64,000 nucleotides of DNA. Source: Lunularia cruciata. Taxonomy: Eukaryota; Streptophyta; Marchantiopsida; Lunulariales; Lunulariaceae. This document shows positions 11,991-22,499 of this stretch, in pieces. How positions within the stretch are numbered: the first letter of the stretch is position 1; each line of letters begins with the position of its first letter. The DNA is taken from the NCBI GenBank assembly GCA_948567375.1, contig OX419760.1:62120911-62184910 (forward strand), read 5' to 3'. The notes under the pieces are model-generated. The model saw nothing but the letters and a program-made list of their open reading frames with translations. It had not been told where the DNA came from and searched no databases. Both the position numbers and the translations under genes were made by a program.

Positions 11991-12414
11991 CAAAGAAGCA
12001 AGGGAAGGAAGAAGACAAACGTGCAAAGGTCCCAAAAGGCAATTGATTGTTGTGAATGGAGTCCTAGAAGGCAATCAAGTGAGAGTATTAATAGATTTAG
12101 GAGCAAAGAATTTCTTGTCTTGCTCTGTTGCAATAAGATTGGGAATGGATCTAGAGAGAGATGAGAGTGAAGAAGTAGAGTTACCTAGCGGGCAAACAAA
12201 GAGGATTTAATCATTACCTAGACATGTAACACTCTCTATAAGAGAATATCAGAAAGCAATTGAGTGGCAAGTGATACAATTAGCTTGTTATGATGCAATC
12301 TTAGGCAAGCCATGGATGGAGCATTACAATCCTATGGTAGATTGGAGGAAGAAAGTGGTGAGAACCTACCAATGGTCAATCATTGGGGTTAAAGAAAAAT
12401 CACATAGATAAGAA
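11991..12414 (+). pseudogene. A1 aspartic protease
   Basis: QLIVVNGVL precedes VLIDLGAKNFLSC at about 12085-12120. The active-site triad reads Asp-Leu-Gly with Asp at 12094-12096 (usual Asp-Thr/Ser-Gly). The second half includes LACYDAILGKPWMEHYNP, equivalent to the family ILG-PWL motif. It would process gag-pol. In-frame stops at about 12208 and 12408. Confidence 0.75.
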
Positions 12415-13440
12415 TTGCCTCTGTATGTCATAGGGACGACAACTGTCTATAAGACCAATAGATGTTTCATGGGTCTAATAAGAGAAGTACAAAGTGCACA
12501 ACTTGATGGCAAAATTCTTGAGAAATTGAAAGATGTGGTGGATGAGTTTCAAGATATATTTCCCGATGATCTATCCTCAAGATTACCATCAAAAAAGAGA
12601 GTAGATCATAAAATTAAGACACTCCCGGGGAAGACACCTCCTTGTAAAGCCCCATATTGCTTATCACCTCATGAGTTGGAGGAGTGTAAGACTCAAATTG
12701 AGGAGATGCTGCAAAAAGGGTTCATACAACCTAACATATCACCATATGAGGCTCCTGTCTTGTTTGTGAAGAAGAAGAAGGACAGTACAATGCGCAAGTG
12801 CATTGACTATCAGGGTCTCAATTAGCAAGCAGTGAAGAACAAATACTCCTTACCTCCAATGGATGACCTGTTTGATCAACTCTATGGAGCAAGATACTTC
12901 AGCAAATTGGACTTGCAAAGGGGGTACAATAAAATCCAAATTGTAGAGGAAGATGTGTACAAAACTGCCTTTCAAACCAAGTGTGGCCATTTTGAGTATC
13001 TTGTGATGCCTTTTGGCCTCACCAATGCACCTGCCACTTTCATGAGTCTAATGAATGACATTCCTTCCATACTTGGATAAGTCTGTTATTGTCTTCTTGG
13101 ACAACATCTTAGTATACAGCAGCACGATGATGACACACAAACAACATCTATGAGAAGTCCTCCAGATTCTAAGACAAAATTGATTGTATGCCAAAATCTC
13201 AAAGTGCAAGTTTGGCAAGTCTGAAGTAGACTACTTGGGGCATAGAGTAAGTGCAAAGGGCATTCAAGTATCGATGGATAAAATTGAGGTCATTCAAAAA
13301 TGGAGTGCCCTAAAAGATCAGACTCAACTCAAGAGCTTCTTGGGGTTGACAGGATTCTATCATAGATTTTTCAAGGACTTCTCCAAGTTTGCACAACCTT
13401 TAATGAAACTACTTGGCAAGGGGAAGAAGTGGACCTAGGG
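12415..13440 (+). pseudogene. A1 reverse transcriptase
   Basis: Domains in order: [36 protein letters not shown] (motif A), [15 protein letters not shown] (motif B'), then VIVFLDNILVYS at about 13087-13122. The second catalytic Asp of the LDD motif is Asn (13102-13104), so the polymerase would be inactive even without the stops. A TAG at 12826 and a TAA near 13078 interrupt. The thumb region YLGHRVSAKGIQV and FLGLTGFYHRFFKDF follows. Confidence 0.85.
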
Positions 13441-13830
13441 AACCACACAAGAGTTGGCCTTTCAAGAATTGAAAGCTACCTTGCTACATGCACCAATCTT
13501 GAAGTGGTAGGACCCAAAACATCCAATCAAGTTGGCTACAAATGCATCAAGCGTAGCAATAGGAGCAGTCGTACAATAAGAGTGGCATGACGGATGGCAT
13601 CCAATTGCATATTTCTCTTGAAAATTGTTATCGATAGAGTGCAACTACCACACCACAAAACAAGAAGAGTTGGCCATCTTTCTTGCAACCAAGCATTGGA
13701 AGCACTATCTAGGCGAGAAGGCATTTGTAGTAGAGATAGACCATAAACCTCTAGTCTACCTCAAGATGCAGAAGGATCTATCTCATTGCCCAATTTGATG
13801 GGCAGAGTGGCAACAACGCTTCAACATGAC
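13441..13830 (+). pseudogene. A1 RNase H
   Basis: LAFQELKATLLHAPIL leads into IKLATNASSVAIGAVV, TTKQEELAIFLATKHW and VEIDHKPLVYLK, the Ty3 RNase H segments. The first catalytic Asp of the usual TDAS is Asn. TAG stops at several CAG-like sites. Confidence 0.75.
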
Positions 13831-15149
13831 AATCACCTACGTGGAAGCTAAGAAGCAACTTGCATATGCATTCACCTGTATGCCAATAGCAAACAACTTG
13901 GTGGCAGAGGTTAAGATTAACCTTGAATTTTGGCTTAAAATTCTGGCTGTTACAAAAACTGATCTATAGATTGTAGAAGTGCAATCATCCAAAGGCATCA
14001 CCTGCACCTAAGGACTCACCTTTTGTGATGGAAAATTATGGATCCCAAATGTCCCAACATTATGCACTACAATTCTAGTAGAATGTCATGATTTAGCCAT
14101 TGCAGGTCATATCGGAGTGGATAAGACCTTGGATGCAGTCCAACGCCATTACTATTGGCCCAAGATGAGCAACAACGTGATAGACTACGTGCACAATTGC
14201 CTACTTTGTCAACAAAACAAAGCTTGTAATCAAGCTCCTGTAGAGCTCCTTCAACCTCTCCTCACTCCTACCCAACGTTAGGAACAGGTGAGTATAGATC
14301 TTGTCTGTGAATTACCCAAGACCACCTCAGGTTTTGACTGCATTGTGGTCTTTGCGGATTGGCTCAACAAAATGATTCATGTACGCCCTACCACCAAGGA
14401 TGTGACCGCTCCACAACTAGCTCAATTATACTTAGATGCAGTTTTCTCTCACCGTGGCTTGTCTTGAGTACTCATCACCAATAGAAGCGCTCAATTCACT
14501 AGTTTGTTTTGGCGAACACTCTTTGGTTTCTTCAAAACCAAGTTGGCCATATCCACAGCTTACCACCCACAAACAAATGGACAAATAGAGCAGGCTAGTT
14601 GCACTATTGAAGACATGTTTTACGGCTTCACCTTAGAAGAGCAAGAGATGGACACGCTACTCCCGTTGGTGGAATTTGCTTACAACAATTCAGTGAATGT
14701 ATCCACTCAAGTCACTCCGTTCTTCCTCATGTATGGTGAGCATCCCTTCACACCTTCTAGCTTGATGAAGATCTGTCCGGTGGCTACCAAGGTCAACATA
14801 GTCAACACATTTGTTTCTAGAATCCAACAAGGTGTGGAGAGTGCCAAGCACAGATTATAGATTGCACAAAATCAACAAAAGTAGTACAATGATGCATGCC
14901 GTAGGCACATGGAGTTCAATTTTGGGGATCAAGTGTGGCTATCGACAACCAACCTCACATTAGTTGGACCTTGTAAGCTCAAATCTTGTTTTATTGGGCC
15001 TTTCTTGATTCTTTGTTGAATCGGCGTTGTGGCCTATCACCTCGAGCTACCACCACACATGAAGATCCATCTAGTGTTCCATGTTTCCCTACTACATAGA
15101 TATGCTCCCCGATCGGGCCAAGGTCATTCCACACAAGACATTTGACCTT
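13831..15149 (+). pseudogene. A1 integrase
   Basis: The HHCC zinc module is at about 14085-14230 (CHDLAIAGHIGVDKTLD, CLLCQQNKAC). The DDE core includes VSIDLVCELP at about 14290, VLITNRSAQFTSLFW near 14470 (second Asp changed to Asn) and AYHPQTNGQIEQA with the Glu at about 14590. The GPF-type C-terminal module GPFLIL is at about 14998. It would insert the cDNA copy; the Asn substitution and TAG/TGA stops disable it. Confidence 0.85.
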
Positions 15150-15365
15150 GTCCAACACTCATTGATGTCACGGAGCAATATGAAGTGAAGTGTATTCTCA
15201 AAAAACACATGCGTGGTACTCGCCATCCATAGGTGTACTATCTAGTATAGTGGAAAGGTTACCCCCTCTATGGAGCACCTTGGGAGCCTATTGCCAATTT
15301 GACACATGCACCGGTGTTGGTGCAAGCGTTTGAGCAACAATTGCACAACAAGGACGTTGTATCTT
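15150..15365 (+). pseudogene. A1 chromodomain at integrase C-terminus
   Basis: About 15168-15360 reads TEQYEVKCILKKHMRGTRHP, then VYYLV, a TAG, WKGYPLYGAPWEP and NLTHAPVLVQAFEQQ. The aromatic cage positions Tyr, Trp and Trp are present. This identifies family A as a chromovirus, whose chromodomain is believed to steer integration to particular histone marks. Two TAGs at former CAG codons. Confidence 0.85.
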
Positions 15366-15380
15366 AAGAGGAGGGAGGTC
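15366..15380 (+). other. A1 polypurine tract
   Basis: AAGAGGAGGGAGGTC immediately before the 3' LTR; primes plus-strand DNA. Confidence 0.85.
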
Positions 15381-16124
15381 TGTAATACCAAGAGCTAGCC
15401 ATATGATCTAGATGTGAAATTTGGTTTGGTAACATTTGGAATTATGTTATATATGATGGTCAAAATATATCAGATAGAAGTATCACCAAAAGAGTACTTC
15501 TACTAATAGGGCAAAAACCAAAGTAGACTTGAAAACCTTAGAAACAATAGCTAGACATATGATTTCAAGGTGAGAATTAATTTGGTAACATCTGGAAGGA
15601 TGTTACACATGATGGAATAAACAGATCAGAAAGAGGTATCACCAAAAGGGGACTTCTACTAATAGAATAGGAATGGAAATATGCCTGAAATCTTTGAAGG
15701 CAATTTTGGAGGCCTAAATGGATGAATTAGGCCTAAAAAATGTGCAGATCCCCCCCTCCCCCCCAATAGAAGAAAATTTGGCCTTCCCTCCCCCTTGCTA
15801 TGTCTCATTGAGAGCTTTCCAATGGTACCTCACCCACGTGATTTTGAGATTCCTACAAGAAGATTCCCTAAAAGATTCCCTTTGGTCAAAGCTTGTTTGA
15901 TCAACTAGATAGGACCAAGACCGACATGTCACCCACCCAAGTAAGTAATCCAAGGGTGGAGCTTGCTAACATGTCACTTATTTGTGTGCCTAATCCTATG
16001 GTGGAGCTTCCTTGGAAGAGATCCTCTTTGTTTATATAATAAAGAGAAGGTGCTCCTTTGGGGCATCGGATGATTGAGTGTGAAATTTGTATTTTCTCTC
16101 TTCTCTTGTACTTGGAGTATTACA
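15381..16124 (+). repeat. A1 3' LTR
   Basis: TGTAATACC to GGAGTATTACA, 744 bp, very similar to the 5' LTR apart from the 22-bp difference and scattered substitutions. Confidence 0.9.
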
Positions 16125-16129
16125 CCTTT

Positions 16130-17060
16130 TGAACAAGTTATGGTCACTTTGAGTACTTGGTGATGTCATTTGGCCTCACCAATGCTCCAAACACTTTCAT
16201 GAGTTTGATGAATGACTTAATTTGATCAATACTTGGATAAATGTGTTATCATTTTCCTTGATGACATCTTAGTCTATAGCATGATGATGATAGAGCACAA
16301 GCAACATTTACAAGAAGCCCTCTAGATTCTATGGAAAAATCAATTGTATGCCAAAATCTCAAAGTGCAAGTTTGGTAAATCTAAAGTAGACTACTTAGGG
16401 CATTAGAGTAAGTGCAGAAGGTAAACAAGTGCTAATAGATAAAATAGAGGTCACTCAAAAATAGATTGCTCTAGAAGTTCAAACTCAACTCAAGAGTTTC
16501 ATTGGATTGAGTTTGATTGGATTTATCATCAATTTTTCATAGACTTATCCAAGATTTTATATTGTCTAACAACACTATTGTGCAAGGAGAGGAAGTGGAT
16601 ATGGGGAACCACACAAGAATTGGCCTTTCAAGAGTTGAAAGACACATTACCACATGCACCAATCTTGAAATGGTTTGACCAAAAATGTCCAATCAAGATG
16701 GCTACAAATTCATCAAGCATAGCAATAGGAGCAGTCCTTAAACAAGAGTAGTAGGACAAATGGCACCCAACTACATATTTCTTATGTTAATTGTTATTTG
16801 TAGAATGCAGCTATCACATCACTGAATGAGAAGAGTTGGCTATTGTCCTTGCAACCAAGCATTTGAAGCACTATCTTGGTAAAAAGGCATTTGTGGTAGA
16901 GATAGACCACAAACCTCTAGTCTACCTTGAGACACAAAAAGGTCTTTCTTGTTAATAGATTTCATGGGCAGAGTGGAGACAACAATTCAACATGACAATC
17001 ACATATGTGGAAGGCAACAAGCAAGTTGCAAATGCATTCACCTAGATGCCAATGGAAAAT
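16130..17060 (+). pseudogene. A0 reverse transcriptase C-terminal half and RNase H
   Basis: Continues the RT of 8849-9552: [17 protein letters not shown], then FLDDILVYS with both catalytic Asp retained (about 16257-16283). The thumb and the RNase H segments KMATNSSSIAIGAVL, LAIVLATKHLKHYLGKKAF and VEIDHKPLVYLET follow. It ends at a linker to integrase cut by C1 at 17061 and resumes at 32587. Numerous stops and frame changes. Confidence 0.8.
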
Positions 17061-17426
17061 TGTAAAAGACCAAGACCAAGGAGAGAAATAGGAGAATGGA
17101 AACTCACATTGGGACACTTGAATGAGAGAAAACTCTGAATGCCTAGCATGAGCTTTGGCTTTGGTATTTATAGGTAGCATACAAGGCACTTGAGAAGCTT
17201 CTCAAGAAGCTTCCTTTTATAAGCCGCTACTTGGCGTGCAAGCTAAGCTAGTTGGAAGCTTCTAGAAGCTTCCTTCTAGAAGCTACTTACTTGCGGTGCA
17301 AGCTAAGCTAGCCGGAAAGCTTCCCAAGAATCTTCCTAGATACTTCTAGAATGTTCAAGGCTAATTTGTCTTATGTGCTACTTGGTAAATCCGACTAATT
17401 TCATTGCTAAACTCCATATTGTTACA
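17061..17426 (-). repeat. C1 3' LTR
   Basis: On the minus strand starts TGTAACAATATGG and ends GGTCTTTTACA, 366 bp. It is preceded (minus) by a purine-rich GGCGGGAGACTA, the polypurine tract at 17427-17438. Confidence 0.9.
17165..17330 (-). promoter_or_regulatory. C1 LTR promoter: TATAAATA with upstream GAAGCTTC array
   Basis: On the minus strand TATAAATA (17172-17165) is preceded upstream by GAAGCTTC at 17194-17201 and 17206-17213, the four-unit GAAGCTTCTAGAAGCTTC at 17255-17272 and TTCTAGAAG at 17274-17282. The units follow the heat-shock-element rule of alternating GAA and TTC with two-base spacers. Whether heat-shock factors bind is inference. Confidence 0.65.
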
Positions 17427-17459
17427 TAGTCTCCCGCCGCTAGTTGATGACATTGTCAT

Positions 17460-17637
17460 CGCCAATGAAGCTTCAAATTCTTGGATGGCCGTCTGTGCAT
17501 TCTAGAGGTGAGAAAGAGGTTCCCATGTGGCATCATGAAGGGGATACTCTTTCTAAAGGACCTTGTACTTTGTATATTGGTGACGGCCTTGTTGAATATG
17601 GCGAGGTGCAAGGATACGATCAACTTTGTACTCCTCA
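17460..17637 (-). pseudogene. C1 chromodomain
   Basis: Minus strand reads EEYKVDRILAPRHIQQGRHQ, then YTKYKVL, a TAG in place of the first cage Trp, KEYPLHDATWEPLSHL and NAQTAIQEFEASL. It is the C-terminal end of integrase and places family C among chromoviruses. A second TAG interrupts the last helix. Confidence 0.8.
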
Positions 17638-18760
17638 TGATCATTGATAGGGACAAGAAGAAGGGGAGGTTGGACTCAAGAGGAAAAGGAAGACGGGTTA
17701 GGAACAAAGGGTTTTAACTTGGAAACATGACAGACAAGATGGATACGCAAATGACAAAGCAAGGCAAGTTGATAAGCAACAAGAGAGACAATTTAGGTGA
17801 TATCAAAGGGTCCTATCCAATTAGTACTTTACAAACTTGGGTATCAAGTGAGAGAGGGAGGTTACTAGATAGGTTACTAGCATGACTTTATCACCGACTT
17901 CAAAGGTGAGATCAAGACAATGGTGTTCCGCATATTGTTTTTTGGCAATTCTGAGCAACAAGGAGGTGAGACTTGGCTTATTGGAGAGAGTGGGATATAG
18001 TGGTCAAGAATGTGGAAGTATGAGGAACTTGAGATGGAAGGGGAGAAAGAAGAGAATCAGGAACAAGCGGATCGTGGCCAAAATTGAGAAAGAAAAGAGA
18101 AAATGCGGTGCTTGCATGTTTGGAATTGTTGTAGGCAAATTCTATAGCTGCAAGACATTCATCCCAATTGGTATGGCGGACATTGACAAAGGCATGCAGC
18201 ATATCCTCCAATGTACGATTTGCATGTTTGGTTTGTCCGTCAATTTGAGGATGATGGGCCGTGGACAAAGCAAGCTTGGTGCCGAGTATCTGGAAGAGTG
18301 CTTGCCAAAACTTCCCACTAAATCAAGGATCACGGTTGGAGATGAGTACACATGGCATCCCATGATGCTTGAAGATATTGTCAAAGTAGATTTACGCTAA
18401 GGTTGGAGTATCCACGGTATCACAGGTTGGTGCCAAGTGGGTTTTCTTACTAAGCTTATCCACAAACACCACAATTGCAGTATGTCCTTGTTTTGTCTTT
18501 GGCAAAGATGTGATGAGGATTAAGCTCACATGCTCCCTGCAAGCGGATGGAATGGCGAGTGGTTGAAGGAGTCCACTCGGCTTCTGGTTGCTAGCCTTGT
18601 TATGTTGGCAGCAATCACACAATCGGACAAATTGAACATCTTGTGTCATGTTAGGCCACCACCATTGATGTTGGAGGGTACCCAAGGTCTTGTCTACACC
18701 CATGTGACCAGCAATGGGAAAATCATGGGCTTTTTGAAGGCGCACAAGTCAAAGATCACC
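17638..18760 (-). pseudogene. C1 integrase
   Basis: The HHCC module is at about 18600-18745 (HDFPIAGHMGVDKTLG, CDCCQHNKASNQ). The core begins VSLILITSLPKTKQGH, where the first catalytic Asp is lost (family form is SLDLI, kept in C4). The second-Asp region at about 18320-18350 is disrupted. The Glu-containing AHHPQIDGQTKHANRTLED is at 18210-18268 and there the Glu is Lys. AAIEFAYNNSKHASTAFS follows. Dead. Confidence 0.8.
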
Positions 18761-19299
18761 TTTAGCTAGAACATAGATCCGGTCCTCATGGAATAAAAGG
18801 CCCTCCTTGATAAAGAAGGTGTTGTACTTCTTATTTCATGCCGTAAGGTGACCATGTACTATTTGGAAGAAGGGATCTTGGTGTAGAGCCGACTGAAACT
18901 TGTTTTGGACCTTGGAATCAACTGACATCGCTGAAATTGCCCTTGTGATGAGAGGAAGAGACTTCAAATCAGGTCGTCGTGATAAAGCATCAGGGATGAC
19001 ATGAAACCAACCTGGTTTTTACTCAAGTTTGATGTCATACAATTGGAGTTGTTCTTCCCATCAATGATGTTGACTCATCATGTGTTCCAAGTGTAAGGTC
19101 TGCAACAATGGCTTGTGATCAGTTTCCATGATCACTTGTTTCCCCAAGAGGTAATGCCTCCATACCTTGGTAGTGTATACCATTGCAAGTTGTTCTTGAT
19201 CTCGAGCAAAGTAGTTTCACTCAGCCGTATTGAGTCGGCAAGACACAAAGGCAATGGGATGGAGTCCATCTGGGAATTCTTGTTGCAACACAGCTCCAA
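18761..19299 (-). pseudogene. C1 RNase H and linker to integrase
   Basis: Minus-strand translation of 19299-18761 corresponds to the RNase H and tether of C4 (47741-48290), with phrases such as FVSCRLNTAE and TDHKPLLQTLHLEHM in broken frames. M inserted just upstream of it, between the first RNase H Asp segment (at 29232-29270) and the rest. Confidence 0.65.
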
Positions 19300-19747
19300 T
19301 GTCACGCCATTTGTAGTTCCGCATCTAGCTGCTCGGACACTGGAGTTCCAGTGATAGTAGTTAGAGTTATTCTAGTAGTTTCTCAGGGACTACTTTCCGA
19401 TAGTCTGATTTGGTGTTTGGGGTACTGACTTCACGGTGGGGCCCACCATCACTTTGCACCGTTCGCACCATCGAGTGTGCCATCAGCGGGACCGTTAGGG
19501 TTCCAGTGCTAGCTCGAGTCCAGGGGAGTATAGTTTTGAAGTGAGCTCCAGAGAGCTCACTTCTCTGATGTTGAGCCTTCGAGTTCTTGGCTATGGTGGA
19601 TAGAGGCTGGCTAGCGTCACCTGGATTCTCTATGCTTGAGTGGGTGTGGCTTGACTGTAATTAGTGCCCAGTTGTTGGTAGTTTATAGAGTGATAGATCA
19701 AGTACTGATCCGAGTTGAGTTGAGTTGAAAGTGTTAAGCAATCTGAT
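19300..19747 (+). repeat. M terminal segment b1
   Basis: 448 bp, about 95 percent identical by eye to b2 (28682-29123). Starts exactly at the left insertion edge with TGTCACGCC. In the 3' region the same segment is preceded by segment a; here it is not. Confidence 0.88.
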
Positions 19748-20700
19748 TACATCAAAGAAGTGAAGTCAGGGGGAAATTGGGTGTAGGAACGTTGAGTGTT
19801 GGTGGTATCTCCAAGCTCGGTGGATCGTGATAGCTCGATTCAAGTTCTGTGTTTCCCTAGTGTGCAGAAGCTCGTTCAAGTGATTCAGATTTGGCAGTTA
19901 GGCGGACGGTGTGCGGAAGCGCTGGCCAAATTTTGAGCAAAGAAGGAGCAATTTTTGAGCAGTGTTGTGATTTTGAGCTCAGGAGGTGAAGGCAGGACCA
20001 ATTTGCTGCAAGTTGGGCTCAAAAAGTGAAATTGAAGGTGGAGTTGGGAAGCTCTTCTCATGAAATTGTGATTTGGAAAAACCCGTCTTGTCAATTTGGC
20101 TCGAGTGGAAAGTTAGCAGGGGATTTGGCGGACAGTCATCTTTAGAGTTTACGTCAGATTTTATGTCAGATTTTGGGCCAGATTTGGAGGAGTTTTCGCT
20201 GTTTGGCCAGATTTGGAGGAGTTTTCGTTGTTTGGCCAGATTTGGAGGAGTTTTGCTAGTTTGGAGGACTTTTGCAGATTTGGAGAAGTTTTGCTAATTT
20301 TGGAAGAGGTTTCGAAGTGGCAACAAGAAAGGCCTCATTTGGCTGAATTTTGGCATTTAGAGGCTTCAAGGCATAGGGCTGTGGGCTATGAGAGGCTACG
20401 AAGGGCCAGCAAGCCAGCTTGCTAGCGTGAGGCTAGCTAGTTTTAGAGTAGATCTTGGTCATTGGTTGGCAAAATCTGCCTTTCTTGCTAGATTGTGCGC
20501 AATAGGGTTTGACCCCTAGATCTCTTGTTCCTAGACTGGTGCCCTAGCCAACTGGTCCACCCTCACTTGTTGTCCTAGTGACTGCACCACTGTTATCTAT
20601 ACACATGTAGCTTTGGCTAGGAGAGGCAATTTGATCCCATTCTTGGTGATCTTGGTAGCTTAGGACTTAGATACTAACTGCTCTTATGTCAAATGCCAAA
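19748..20700 (+). other. M leader or LTR continuation with 29-bp tandem repeat
   Basis: No supported gene. Holds about three tandem copies of a 29-bp unit beginning GGCCAGATTTGGAGGAG at 20176, 20205 and 20234, followed by degenerate pieces to about 20300. If the primer-binding site at 20701 is real, this segment would belong to a long 5' LTR and is absent from the 3' end. Confidence 0.6.
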
Positions 20701-20715
20701 TGGTGGCAGAGTCAG
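20701..20715 (+). other. Candidate M primer-binding site (iMet-like)
   Basis: TGGTGGCAGAGTCAG differs at three of 15 positions from the plant iMet site TGGTATCAGAGCCAG. The decayed copy at about 2.7 kb keeps TGGTGATGGAGTCA at the matching place. Plausible, not certain. Confidence 0.45.
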
Positions 20716-21104
20716 TCCCGTGTTGTGTTATGAGATGGAGGGTTTTGTTTAGATTTCTTGTGATTGGATCCCCTCCATTCTCTGCTTCCTGTTTGTGCAC
20801 CACGTTTGTATGAGGTGCCCTGACTTTTGAGCGTTGGTGCTCTGGTGTGCTCTCGGTGGTGAGGCTGGAGTGATGACCAATCAGACTACCTTTGTTTCTC
20901 TTCGGTGAGGCAGGAAGTGATGACCTACAGACCGTGAGAGTGCGTGTTATGATGGCATGTTACAGGTTGCCTTTCCCCTAGTGTAGTTATCTCGGTTAGA
21001 GTTACATTAGTGGGTGGTGTCTAGTTGGTGTTGGCACTTGGTGGGGCACTTGCGGTTGCGACTTGCGGTTGCAGTTGGTGGTTCGGGTTTGCTGTTGCAA
21101 TTAC
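20716..21104 (+). other. M untranslated leader before gag
   Basis: No conserved reading frame; partly conserved in the decayed minus-strand copy. Confidence 0.5.
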
Positions 21105-22499
21105 ATGGTCACGATTGAGTTCTTTGGAGATTCCAGAGGAGTTAGCCCTGCAGTACACAGTGGGTTTACTCGGAGTGGTGCTTGGTATCAGCCTGTATCT
21201 CAGGTCCTAGTGAGGGAGGAGATTGACTCTGAGTTGGAGTTCGACATAGGAGCTGATTCAATTGAGAGTGCACTTGGTATGTCCGCACCGTTGTTGTGGG
21301 ACATGGACAAGATTTATGGGGCCTCCAAAGGCCCTAGGTGTTACTCTGGTACAGTGGGTACCATTGAGTTGGATGACTTCATCCAAGAGTTTGATAGTTG
21401 GTGTGATCTGTAGCAGATGCGGAACCCGACTTTGTTCACACCCTTCATGGCATGGAAGGGGTGGTTTCAGCATCTGGAGGGTCCGCCGATGGATGACTAC
21501 CATGAGTTCAGGAGAGCTCATTTGGAGGAGATTGAGTTATGGAGACAGTATTGGTCTCCACACTACGTCTCCATTACTTCAGGCTTGGTGGCCAGGAGTA
21601 GATCGGCTGTACCCACGAGTTCTAGCTCGAGTAGTGTTGGTGGAGCTAGTGGAGGTGCACTAGCTGGAGATAGTGCTGCTACAAGTGGAGGTACCGCTGC
21701 ATGAGGTGGGGTGGTACCGGGGTTTAACCCCATGGTTGAGTTCTTCCTATGTTTGAGGCAGAACTACTAGGGAGTGCGGACTGACAAGCTGAGGAGCTTG
21801 CAGGAGTTCCAGCGGAAGGCAGGAGAGAGCCTACGCGAGGCATACACTCGCATGAGGCGGCTGATCAGTTTCACTCAGGGAGTTACCGAGGCCCAGGCAG
21901 TCCAGTTTTGGTATAGGATACTGGACAAGGAGTTGCGATGTAGAGTTCGTGATGCTACATTGTTGTAGGCTACTTCACCCACTTTGGCAGTAGTCTTTGG
22001 TTTGGTTGAGCGTATTGAGCTCAACATGGTGGAGGAGAGAGTGGTGACATCTGGATTTGGTAGAGAGACCTCATCCACGATTGTGACTTCTTCTAGAGTG
22101 CAGCAGAGTGCACCACGCCTAGTTGGTTTTTGAGGACAAGATGGACAGCCCAGATCCTATGGACCGAGTGGAGGGCCTAGTGGAGTTAGACCCTTACCCT
22201 CATTTTTGGGTTAGCAGCAACTAGTGAGTGGTGGTGTTGCTTGTTGGACTTGTGGTGGACCTCACCATAGGAGAGAGTGTACTTAGGGCAGCGGACCTGA
22301 TACCTCTGGTGCATCACAGCCATCATAGAGGCAGTGTGAGCACTACCACAGATTTGGTCACACTAGTGACCGGTGTTTTGACCTACACCCGGAGTTACAG
22401 AGTGGTAGGGCTGCTATGGCAGGTAGTAGAGGAGCTCCAATTCATGGAGGACGAGGTGGTAGAGGTGGTGGTAGAGGATCTACACCTAGTAGGGGGCAA
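21105..22499 (+). pseudogene. gag: M gag with two CCHC knuckles
   Basis: First ATG of the conserved frame is 21105 (MVTIEFFGDSRG). Capsid-like region: ELDDFIQEFDSWCDL, FMAWKGWFQHLEG, EFRRAHLEEIELWRQYW, then a Ser/Gly-rich hinge and LRSLQEFQRKAGESL, REAYTRMRRLISFTQG, QFWYRILDKELRCRV, typical of plant retrotransposon gag. Knuckles: CWTCGGPHHRREC at about 22238-22276 and a second at about 22335-22376 in which one Cys is Tyr. An Arg/Gly-rich tail follows. In-frame stops: TAG at 21411, 21768, 21966, 22212, 22284, 22326; TGA at 21702 and 22131. It would coat the RNA. Confidence 0.85.

Larger units (their letters stand above)
9553..16124 (+). mobile_element. A1: structurally complete family A chromovirus with dead genes
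   Basis: Has 5' LTR (9553-10274), initiator-Met primer-binding site, gag, protease, RT, RNase H, integrase with chromodomain, polypurine tract and 3' LTR (15381-16124). Flanks TCTTT (9548-9552) and CCTTT (16125-16129) look like a 5-bp duplication with one change. It sits in the RT gene of A0, same family and same strand. Nonsense changes occur in every domain. Confidence 0.9.

Noticed and set aside
17882-18400. 172-codon plus-strand frame in C1
   Set aside because: It is the antisense of the family C integrase on the minus strand.
20176-20300. 29-bp tandem repeat as coding repeat
   Set aside because: Unit length is not a multiple of three and the region precedes the gag start.
19300-20700. 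M as a DIRS-order (tyrosine recombinase) element
   Set aside because: Despite the split repeats, the element encodes a DDE integrase with HHCC module and an aspartic protease, and no tyrosine recombinase is visible.
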